DNA of 38,752 bases from an uncultured Collinsella sp. (GTDB lineage: Bacteria > Actinomycetota > Coriobacteriia > Coriobacteriales > Coriobacteriaceae). Below, piece after piece: positions 6,653 to 13,906 of this stretch. Under the pieces are notes generated by a model that was given only the letters and a program-made list of their open reading frames with translations, had not been told where the DNA came from and made no database searches. The stretch spans positions 1 through 38,752 of the forward strand of contig UQIQ01000015.1 of NCBI GenBank assembly GCA_900541185.1, given 5' to 3'. The translations under genes and the position numbers were made by a program. How positions within the stretch are numbered: position 1 is the stretch's first letter; each line of letters begins with the position of its first letter.

Positions 6653-8908
6653 CTAGCGGCGCTTGCGGGTGGCCGTGGCCTTGCGGACGGACGTCTTCTT
6701 GGACGGGGCCTTTTTCTCTGCCGGAGCGGCGGGGGAGACCGGAGTCTCCTTGGCGGGCTCGGGCTTGGCCGTAGCCTTCGGTGCGGCCTTGACCTTAGCG
6801 GCCTTCGGCGCCGGCTTGGCCTTTACCTCGGCCTTGGCCTCTGCCTTGGGGGCAGCAGCTTTGGTCGTGGTCTTCTTGGCCGTCGTCGTTGCGCGCTTAC
6901 GCGCGGTGGTCTTGGCGGCCGGCTTTGCCTCGGCAGTTGCCTCGGCCTTGGGCTCGGCGCCCGCCTCCTCGACCTTGACGGCGGGCTTTGCGGCACTCTT
7001 CGGGGTAGCCTTGGCCGCAGCGGCCTTTGTCGTAGTCGTCGACTTCGTTGCCGTTGTCTTCTTGGCAGCAGTCTTTGCCGGAGCCTTGGCGGCCGGTTTG
7101 GCCTCAGCGACCTTGGCCTCTACCTCGGGAGCAGCCTCGGCTTCGGCGGCTTTCTTGGCAGCGGCGGTCGTGCGCTTGCGCGTGGTCGTTGTCTTGGTAG
7201 CGGTGGTTTTGGTTGCCGCCGCCTTGGTCGCAGTAGCCTTCTTAGCTGTCGTCTTGCGAGTCGTGGTCTTCTTTGCCGCAGGCTTCGCAGCAGGCTCGGG
7301 CTCAGGAGCAACCTCAGCCTTCACCTCAGGCTCGGCCTTTGCGGGCTCAGCTTCATCCGGCTTCTCCTCGGCCTTGGGCTCCTCAGCGGCCACCGGCTCA
7401 GCAACAGCCTCTGGCTCGTCGACAACCGCCGCCGGCCTCTCAATCTCCGGGTGCATAAAGAAGTACAGGTCCAGATACTTGTCGGCCGAGCGCGTCCAGC
7501 TAAAGTCCTGGCTCATGGCCTGCGTGACCAGCTGGTTCCATGCCTCGCGGTTATCCCAGAACAGGCGTGCCGCGCGGAACACGGCGTCGCCCATCTCGTC
7601 GCCGTTAAAGTTGCTAAACGAGAAGCCCGTGCCCTCGCCGGTAAACTCGTTATACGGGATCACCGTGTCCTTCAGGCCACCGGTCTCGCGCACGATGGGC
7701 AGGGTGCCGTAGCGCATGGCGATGATCTGCGACAGGCCGCAGGGCTCAAACTTCGAAGGCATCAGGAACATATCGGCGGCGGCGTACATGCGCTGCGACA
7801 GCGCCGGGTCAAACTCGATGCGCGCGGCCATGGTGCCGGGGTACTTGTCTTGGAAATAGCGCAGGCCGTCCTCGTAGTCGCGGTCGCCGGTGCCCAGCAC
7901 CGCCACCTGCACGCCGCCGGCCAGGATGCGGTCGAGCGCGTACATGACCAGGTCCATGCCCTTCTGGCGCGTCAGGCGCGTGACCATCACCATAAGCGGG
8001 CGGTCGTCGCGAACCTCGAGCCCCAGCTCTTCCTGCAGCTTGGCCTTGCACACGGCCTTGCCGGAACGGTCGTCAACCGTGTAGTTGGCGGCAATGCGCT
8101 TGTCGGTTGCCGGGTCAAAGGCCGCCACGTCAATGCCGTTGAGGATGCCCTGCAGTGCGTAGGAGCGCTCGCGCAGTACGCCGTCCAGGCCCTCGCCAAA
8201 CTCGGGCGTCTGGATCTCGCCCGCGTAGGTGGGGCTCACCGTGGTGATGGCATCGGCATAGTGCAGCGCGCCCAGCATGTAGTTGATGCTGCAGGCGTCG
8301 CAGCGCAACTGCGTGGCGGCCGCGGGAATATGCGCCACACCCAGGATGTCCTCCATCACGGTGTCGCTAAACTGGCCCTGGAACGCCACGTTGTGGATCG
8401 AGAACACAGTCTTGACGCGGTCGTACAGCGGCAGGCCCTGGTAGAACTCGCGCAAGAACACGGGTGCCAGTGCCGTCTGCCAGTCGTTGCAGTGCAGGAT
8501 GTCGCACTCAAAGCCGGCGGGCAGGTGCTGCAGGCTCTCGGTGATGGCCTTGGAGAAGAACGCAAAGCGCTCGCCGTCGTCAAAGAAGCCGTACGGATAG
8601 TCGCGCGCGAAGTAGCGCTCGTTGTCGATGAACATATAGGTGACGCCGTCGTGCTCGAGCTTCTCGAGTCCGCAGTACTCATTGCGCCAGCCCAGGCTCA
8701 CGTAAAAGTCGGAGAAGTGCTCCATCTGCGACTTGTACTCGTCCTTGATGGTGGCGTACTTGGGCACCATCACGATTACTTCGGCGCCGGCGCGCACAAG
8801 CGCCGCAGGCAGCGAGCCCGCCACGTCGCCCAGGCCACCGGTCTTCACAAACGGTGCGCACTCGGCCGAGGCAAACACGATCTGCATCTTTTTGCTGGAA
8901 TCAGCCAT
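6653..8908 (-). CDS. glgA: Glycogen synthase (GT5) with a 259-residue Lys/Ala/Glu/Pro-rich tail
   Basis: Transfers glucose from ADP-glucose to the growing alpha-1,4-glucan. The ATG at 8908 is chosen because AGGGAGA lies 7 bases upstream; a longer frame from 8950 has no such site. Residues 1-492 are a normal GT5 enzyme: KTGGLGD at 22-28 binds ADP-glucose, TRLTRQKG is at 310-317, and EPCGLSQI with ETGGLKD is near 388-414. A further 259 residues (493-751) are low-complexity: acidic Glu/Ala/Pro blocks alternating with basic AAKKTTTRK and ATKTT blocks, ending in KATATRKRR. Known bacterial GlgA proteins end near 480 residues. The tail resembles histone H1 or AlgP tails in composition, and its function is unknown. 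Last gene of the operon. Confidence 0.95.
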   Translation of the reverse strand: MADSSKKMQIVFASAECAPFVKTGGLGDVAGSLPAALVRAGAEVIVMVPKYATIKDEYKSQMEHFSDFYVSLGWRNEYCGLEKLEHDGVTYMFIDNERYFARDYPYGFFDDGERFAFFSKAITESLQHLPAGFECDILHCNDWQTALAPVFLREFYQGLPLYDRVKTVFSIHNVAFQGQFSDTVMEDILGVAHIPAAATQLRCDACSINYMLGALHYADAITTVSPTYAGEIQTPEFGEGLDGVLRERSYALQGILNGIDVAAFDPATDKRIAANYTVDDRSGKAVCKAKLQEELGLEVRDDRPLMVMVTRLTRQKGMDLVMYALDRILAGGVQVAVLGTGDRDYEDGLRYFQDKYPGTMAARIEFDPALSQRMYAAADMFLMPSKFEPCGLSQIIAMRYGTLPIVRETGGLKDTVIPYNEFTGEGTGFSFSNFNGDEMGDAVFRAARLFWDNREAWNQLVTQAMSQDFSWTRSADKYLDLYFFMHPEIERPAAVVDEPEAVAEPVAAEEPKAEEKPDEAEPAKAEPEVKAEVAPEPEPAAKPAAKKTTTRKTTAKKATATKAAATKTTATKTTTTRKRTTAAAKKAAEAEAAPEVEAKVAEAKPAAKAPAKTAAKKTTATKSTTTTKAAAAKATPKSAAKPAVKVEEAGAEPKAEATAEAKPAAKTTARKRATTTAKKTTTKAAAPKAEAKAEVKAKPAPKAAKVKAAPKATAKPEPAKETPVSPAAPAEKKAPSKKTSVRKATATRKRR
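6656..7432 (-). other. Low-complexity polyampholyte tail of GlgA
   Basis: This part of glgA codes for residues 493-751. Composition is almost only A, K, T, E, P, V and R, with repeated KTTA, TATK and KPAAK units and degenerate internal DNA repeats. It is predicted to be disordered. A similar but shorter tail ends GlgB. Such repeats are prone to length change by slippage or recombination. Confidence 0.85.
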
Positions 8909-8930
8909 ATTGTCTCCCTGTTGCAATTCG

Positions 8931-8966
8931 AGAATAGCCGCCTGGCGCAAACCGGGCGGCTATTCT
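8931..8966. other. Strong hairpin between glgD and glgA
   Basis: A perfect 12-base inverted repeat (8931-8942 with 8955-8966) has a 12-base loop. There is no T-tract on either side, so it is unlikely to terminate. In the operon mRNA it would sit about 23 bases before the glgA start and could affect processing, stability or relative expression of glgA. Confidence 0.65.
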
Positions 8967-8997
8967 ACGTGTTACGAGCGATGTTGCGGTGCCAAAG

Positions 8998-10125
8998 CTA
9001 GCTCGCGTTGGTGATATCAGAAGTTAACGGGGCCTTTCCCAGCACCAGGATGTTCTCGGGCGTGCCGCGAAGCTCGGTGTTGGTGGGAACCACGTTGTTC
9101 TTGTCCAGGATTGCATTCTCAACGCGGGCGCCGCTCTTGATGACGCAGCTCTGGTTGATGATCGAATTGGTCACCGAGGCGCCTTCCTCAACCACAACGC
9201 CGCGCGACAGGATCGAGTTGCGCACGGTGCCCTTGATGATGCAGCCGGCCGAGATGATCGAGTTGCAGGCGTGGCTGCCGGTCGCATAGCGCGAAGGCGG
9301 CACGTCGTGAGCCTTGGTCAGAATCGGGCGCTCGGGATCAAAGAGATGGTCGGCCACGGTCTGGTCGAGCAGGTCCATGCTGCGACGATACAGCGACTTC
9401 TCGCTAAACACGCCCACGACCTCGCCCTTGTACTCGTAGCTGCACACGTCGATGTTGCCAAAGTCGCCCTGTAGTGCCTCGAGCAGGTCCAGATAGTCGG
9501 CGGCCTGGTAGTGGTCGATGATCTCGAGCAGCGTCTCGCGGTTGACGATGCAGCAGTCCATAGAGGCGTTGTCGCCGTAAACGACGCCGGCGCTCACGCC
9601 CGTCAGGCGGCCGTTCTCGTTAATTTCGAGTTTGGTCTCGTCATCGACGTTGCGCGTAGCCTTGCAGTACACCACGGTCATCTGGGCGCCGGAGTTCTCG
9701 TGCGCATCGATGATGGTGTTGAGGTCCATATTGAAGATGATGTTGGTGCCCATCATCACAACATAGGGCTTATCCGAGCGCTGAAACAGCGTCTTGTTGG
9801 AGATGATGTCGCGCAGCAGGAAGCGCATGCCGCCCTTGGTGGTGCCATACGCGTTGCCGGGGACCATGAACAGGCCACCCTTCTTGCGGTCCAGGCCCCA
9901 GTCCTTGCCCGAGCCCACGTGGTCGATCAGCGAGCGGTAGTTGCCCGGCATGACGACGCCGACGGTCTTAATGCCGGCATTCATCATGTTGGACAGCGGG
10001 AAGTCGATCAGGCGGTAGCGGCCCAAAAACGGGACGGACGCGATGGGGCGGTCCTTGAGCAGCACGCTACCGTAGGTCGAAGAGTAGTTAGCGGTGATAT
10101 AACCGATGGCCTTGCGATTGATCAT
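8998..10125 (-). CDS. glgD: GlgD, non-catalytic ADP-glucose pyrophosphorylase subunit
   Basis: A 375-residue paralogue of GlgC. The ATG at 10125 is preceded by AGGGGGAA, so the longer in-frame start at 10164 is rejected. The nucleotidyltransferase fold is clear (VPFLGRYRLIDFPLSN at 31-46) and a hexapeptide left-handed beta-helix makes up the C-terminus (NSIISAG, NSILSRG, NSIINQS). The glycine-rich nucleotide loop GGQGSRL seen in GlgC is replaced by the segment YSSTYGS near 14-20. This marks GlgD-type subunits, which in Firmicutes raise GlgC activity. It starts 4 bases after the glgC stop, so the two are translationally linked. Confidence 0.93.
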   Translation of the reverse strand: MINRKAIGYITANYSSTYGSVLLKDRPIASVPFLGRYRLIDFPLSNMMNAGIKTVGVVMPGNYRSLIDHVGSGKDWGLDRKKGGLFMVPGNAYGTTKGGMRFLLRDIISNKTLFQRSDKPYVVMMGTNIIFNMDLNTIIDAHENSGAQMTVVYCKATRNVDDETKLEINENGRLTGVSAGVVYGDNASMDCCIVNRETLLEIIDHYQAADYLDLLEALQGDFGNIDVCSYEYKGEVVGVFSEKSLYRRSMDLLDQTVADHLFDPERPILTKAHDVPPSRYATGSHACNSIISAGCIIKGTVRNSILSRGVVVEEGASVTNSIINQSCVIKSGARVENAILDKNNVVPTNTELRGTPENILVLGKAPLTSDITNAS

Positions 10126-10129
10126 CGGA

Positions 10130-11278
10130 TCATTCCCCCTTCCCGATAACGACGTCATTTCCAACGACGGCCGTATCCTTGGTGGTATCGACAGAGCCGA
10201 GCTTCACGCCCTCTTCGACCGTGGAGTTCTCGCCCAAAATAGCGCGGCAGATGTGCGCGCCACTCTTAACGTGCGCACCCGGCAGCAGCACGGAGTCCTC
10301 GACCACGGCGCGCTCCTCGATAATGACATCGGTCGAAAGGATCGAGTGGCGAGCGGTACCGTAGATCTTGCAGCCGTTGGAGACCAGGCAGTCGTCCAGG
10401 CGTCCGTCCGGGCCAATGTAGTGCGGCGGACGCGTGGTGATGTTGGACATGATGGGGAAGTGCTTGTCGAACAGATCGAACTCGGGGTTATTGCCCAGCA
10501 GGTCCATCGAGGTCTCGTGGAAGCTGGCGATGGTGCCGACGTCCTTCCAAAAGCCGTGGAACTCGTAGCTGTACAGGCGCTTGCCCTCGCCGAGCAGCTT
10601 GGGGATGATGTCCTTGCCAAAGTCGTGGCTCGATCGCTGGTCCAGAGCGTCCTCCTCGAGCGCCTCGATCAGCACGTCGGCCGAGAAGATGTAGATGCCC
10701 ATGGAAGCGAGGTTCGAATCGGGCTTATCGGGCTTCTCGGTGAACTTGGTGATGCGGCCGTCCTCGGGGTCGGTGGTCAGGATGCCAAAGCGGCTGGCCT
10801 CCTCCCACGGCACGGGCATAACGCTCACCGTGAGGTCGGCGTTGTTCTCAGTGTGCGTCTTGAGCATCTTGCGGTAGTCCATGCGATACAGGTGATCGCC
10901 CGAAAGAATCAGGACGTACTTGGGGTCGTTGGCTTTGATGTAGTCGAGGTTCTGCGTAATGGCGTCGGCCGTGCCCGCATACCAGGCGCCGCCGGTCTGC
11001 GTCTCGTACGGCGGCAGGATTGACACGCCACCGTCGCGGCTGTCCAGATCCCACGCCTCGCCGGAGCCCACGTAGGCATGCAGCAGGTAGGGGCGATACT
11101 GCGTCAGAACGCCCACCGTGTCGATGCCCGAGTTAGAGCAGTTGGACAGCGAAAAGTCGATAATGCGGAACTTGCCACCAAAGCTAACCGCCGGCTTAGC
11201 GATCTTTTGGGTGAGTGCCCCCAATCGGCTGCCCTGTCCTCCTGCGAGGAGCATCGCGATGCATTCTTTCTTACTCAT
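10130..11278 (-). CDS. glgC: Glucose-1-phosphate adenylyltransferase
   Basis: Makes ADP-glucose and PPi from ATP and glucose-1-phosphate, the committed step of glycogen synthesis. It is 382 residues long, as expected. The pyrophosphorylase loop LAGGQGSRLGALT is at 11-23 and the lysine motif KIAKPAV is near 25-31. The sugar-phosphate site lies around EKPDKPDSNLASMGIY. A beta-helix ends the protein. AAGGAGAAATCG precedes the ATG. It is followed 4 bases later by glgD, its regulatory partner, and preceded by glgP with a structured 107-base spacer. Confidence 0.96.
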   Translation of the reverse strand: MSKKECIAMLLAGGQGSRLGALTQKIAKPAVSFGGKFRIIDFSLSNCSNSGIDTVGVLTQYRPYLLHAYVGSGEAWDLDSRDGGVSILPPYETQTGGAWYAGTADAITQNLDYIKANDPKYVLILSGDHLYRMDYRKMLKTHTENNADLTVSVMPVPWEEASRFGILTTDPEDGRITKFTEKPDKPDSNLASMGIYIFSADVLIEALEEDALDQRSSHDFGKDIIPKLLGEGKRLYSYEFHGFWKDVGTIASFHETSMDLLGNNPEFDLFDKHFPIMSNITTRPPHYIGPDGRLDDCLVSNGCKIYGTARHSILSTDVIIEERAVVEDSVLLPGAHVKSGAHICRAILGENSTVEEGVKLGSVDTTKDTAVVGNDVVIGKGE

Positions 11279-11318
11279 CGATTTCTCCTTCTGTCATCGA
11301 TGTTCCTAAACCCATTAG

Positions 11319-11349
11319 CGACGGGCGCGGCGCAACGTCACGCCCGTCG
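11319..11349. other. Hairpin between glgP and glgC
   Basis: A nine-base perfect stem (11319-11327 with 11341-11349, CGACGGGCG) has a 13-base loop. No T-tract follows in the operon direction, so I read it as an internal mRNA structure, not a terminator. Confidence 0.55.
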
Positions 11350-11385
11350 AGTAATGCCGTGCTGGCATAAGGGAGCTCGCGGCCT

Positions 11386-13812
11386 TTACGCGTGCCAGAT
11401 CTCGTCGCGGTACTCGCGAATGGTGCGGTCGCTCGAGAACCAGCCCGAGGAGGCGGTGTTGAGCAGCGCCTTGCGGTTCCAGGTCTCCTGGTCACCATAG
11501 CTGTTCGTGAGCTTCTCCCACGCATCCACGTAGCTACGGAAGTCGGCCATGACTAGGTCGGGGTCGTTGTTGTTCATGAGCTCGTTGTAGATGCTCTCGA
11601 AGTTGCCAGAAAGACCCGCAAAGGTGTTGTCCTTGAGCTCGTCCATCACGCGGCCCAGACGCTCGCGGTCGCCGTTGAGGGTATCCCACGCAAAGTAGCT
11701 GTTGGATGCCCAGAGCTGCTCGACCTCGGGGGCGGTCAGGCCAAAGATGGCCTCGTTCTCGCGACCGGCCAGGTCGGCGATCTCGATGTTGGCGCCGTCG
11801 AGGGTACCCAGCGTAATGGCGCCGTTCATCATGAGCTTCATGTTGGACGTGCCCGAGGCCTCCTTACCGGCCGTGGAGATCTGCTCCGAGATCTCGGCGG
11901 CAGGGTAGATGAGCTGGGCGTTGCTCACGCGGAAGTTGGGGATAAAGCAGACCTTCATGACCTCGTTGACGCGCGGGTCGTTGTTGATGACGTCGGCAAC
12001 GGAGTTAATGAGGCGGATGGTCTCCTTGGCAAAGGTGTAGCTCGAGGCAGCCTTGCCGCTAAAGATGAAGGTCGTCGGCGTCACGTGGAAGTTGGGATCG
12101 GCGATGCGACGGTTGTATATGTCCATCACCTTCATGATGTTCATGAGCTGGCGCTTGTAGGCATGGAAGCGCTTCACCTGAACATCGAAGACGGTGTTGG
12201 GGTCGATGACAAGACCGGTCTCGGCCTTAACGTAGACGGCCAAACGCTCCTTGTTGGCGCGCTTGGAGGCACCCACGGCCTTCAGGAACTCGGTGTCGTT
12301 CTGGAATTCCTTGAGCTTTTCGAGCTCAAAGGCGTCCTTAAGCCAGCCATCGCCAATGGCCTCGGTCACGAGCTTGGCATAGGTGGGGTTGGCCTCGGCA
12401 AAGAAGCGACGGTGCGAGATGCCGTTGGTCTTGTTGTTGAACTTCTCGGGCGTTAAGGCATAGAAGTCCTTGAGCACGATGTTCTTGATGATGTCGGAGT
12501 GGATCTTTGCCACGCCGTTGACGCTGTGGCTGCAGATCACGGACAGGTTTGCCATGCGAATCTCGCCGTCCCACAGGATGGCGGTCTGGCGCAGACGCTC
12601 CTGCCAGCCCTCCTGCGTGGTGTCGAACGACTCATGCCAACGACGGCTGATCTCGTCGATGATCTGGTACACGCGGGGGAGGAGCTTGGAGAACGTGCCG
12701 ATGGGCCACTTCTCCAGGGCCTCGGGCAGGATGGTGTGGTTGGTGTAGCTCACGACCTGCGTCACGATGTTCCAGGCGTCATCCCACTCGAGCTTCTTCT
12801 CGTCGATGAGGATGCGCATGAGCTCGGGGCCGCACATGGCAGGGTGGGTATCGTTGGTATGGATGGCCACAAACTGCGGCAGCAGCTCCCAGTTTGCGCC
12901 GTGCTCCTTCTCAAAGGTGTCGAGCAGGCTGTAGATGCCGGCCGAGACAAACAGGTACTCCTGCTTCAGGCGCAGCAGACGGCCGTGCTCGCCGGCGTCG
13001 TTGGGGTAGAGGATGGCGCTGATGGCCTCGGCCTCGGCGCGCTCGGCATCTGCCAGGGCGTAGTCGCCGCGGTTGAAAGCCTCCAGATCGAAGTGCTCCT
13101 CGACCGGCTCAGCGGCCCAGACGCGCAGCTTGTTGACGGTCTCGCCAGCATAGCCCACAACGGGGATGTCATAGGGAACGGCAAGGATGTCCTGCGTGTC
13201 CACCGTGCGGTAGAACGTGCGGCCGTTCTCCTCAAAGCCCTCGACGCGGCCACCAAACTTGATGGTCACGGCCTTGTCCTGACGGCGGACCTCCCAGGGA
13301 TAGCCATGGGTGAGCCACTCGTCGGTAGCCTCGACCTGGCTGCCGTTGACGATCTCCTGCTTAAACAGGCCGTAGCGGTAGCGCATGCCGTTGCCGTAGC
13401 CGGCGATGCCCTCGGCTGCCATGGAATCCAGGAAGCATGCGGCAAGACGGCCCAGACCACCGTTGCCCAGAGCCGGATCGGGCTCCTGGTTCTCGATGAC
13501 GGAAAGGTCGAAGCCCATGTCGTCGAGCGCCTCGGCGACCATGTCGCGCACGCCAAAGTTGAGCAGGTAGTTGTCGAGCAGGCGGCCGATCAAAAACTCG
13601 ATCGAGAAGTAGTACACGCGCTTCTTGCCCTCGGCGGTGGCGCGGGCGTCACTCTTGGTGGCAACGGTGCGCGCCTTCTCGGCCACGAGCTTTGCCAGGG
13701 CGTTAAAGCGGTCGAGGTCGCTGGCGGCCTCGACGCTCTTGCCGCTGATGCTCATGACGGCATCGCGATAGAGCTCGGTAAACTCCTGCTTGTTGTCGAA
13801 GATCTTATTCAT
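11386..13812 (-). CDS. glgP: Glycogen (alpha-glucan) phosphorylase
   Basis: PLP-dependent phosphorolysis of alpha-1,4-glucan ends to glucose-1-phosphate. The 808-residue GT35 length is standard. GNGGLGRLAACFLDS lies at 116-130. The PLP lysine is K659 in EASGTSNMK, followed by GTLDGANIE at 669-677. VFDVQVKRFHAYKRQ at 541-555 is also typical. AAAGGAACGT precedes the ATG. It sits second in the operon, between the branching enzyme and the ADP-glucose enzymes, so synthesis and mobilisation genes share one transcript. Confidence 0.97.
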   Translation of the reverse strand: MNKIFDNKQEFTELYRDAVMSISGKSVEAASDLDRFNALAKLVAEKARTVATKSDARATAEGKKRVYYFSIEFLIGRLLDNYLLNFGVRDMVAEALDDMGFDLSVIENQEPDPALGNGGLGRLAACFLDSMAAEGIAGYGNGMRYRYGLFKQEIVNGSQVEATDEWLTHGYPWEVRRQDKAVTIKFGGRVEGFEENGRTFYRTVDTQDILAVPYDIPVVGYAGETVNKLRVWAAEPVEEHFDLEAFNRGDYALADAERAEAEAISAILYPNDAGEHGRLLRLKQEYLFVSAGIYSLLDTFEKEHGANWELLPQFVAIHTNDTHPAMCGPELMRILIDEKKLEWDDAWNIVTQVVSYTNHTILPEALEKWPIGTFSKLLPRVYQIIDEISRRWHESFDTTQEGWQERLRQTAILWDGEIRMANLSVICSHSVNGVAKIHSDIIKNIVLKDFYALTPEKFNNKTNGISHRRFFAEANPTYAKLVTEAIGDGWLKDAFELEKLKEFQNDTEFLKAVGASKRANKERLAVYVKAETGLVIDPNTVFDVQVKRFHAYKRQLMNIMKVMDIYNRRIADPNFHVTPTTFIFSGKAASSYTFAKETIRLINSVADVINNDPRVNEVMKVCFIPNFRVSNAQLIYPAAEISEQISTAGKEASGTSNMKLMMNGAITLGTLDGANIEIADLAGRENEAIFGLTAPEVEQLWASNSYFAWDTLNGDRERLGRVMDELKDNTFAGLSGNFESIYNELMNNNDPDLVMADFRSYVDAWEKLTNSYGDQETWNRKALLNTASSGWFSSDRTIREYRDEIWHA

Positions 13813-13906
13813 ACGTTCCTTTCCCCCGGGGATGATTCTCCCGGAACGGTTATGACTTGTATCCTACGCCCCGGCGAGGCGGGTAATTACAGCTGTAACG
13901 GCTTTG

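Noticed and set aside
8931..8966. Rho-independent terminator between glgD and glgA
   Set aside because: A strong stem but no T-tract on either strand, and glgA has its own good ribosome site downstream.
7451..9001. 516-aa open frame on the plus strand opposite glgA
   Set aside because: An antisense shadow of a GC-rich gene. It has no family motifs, and glgA on the other strand is certain. Similar shadows lie opposite glgB, glgP and glgD.
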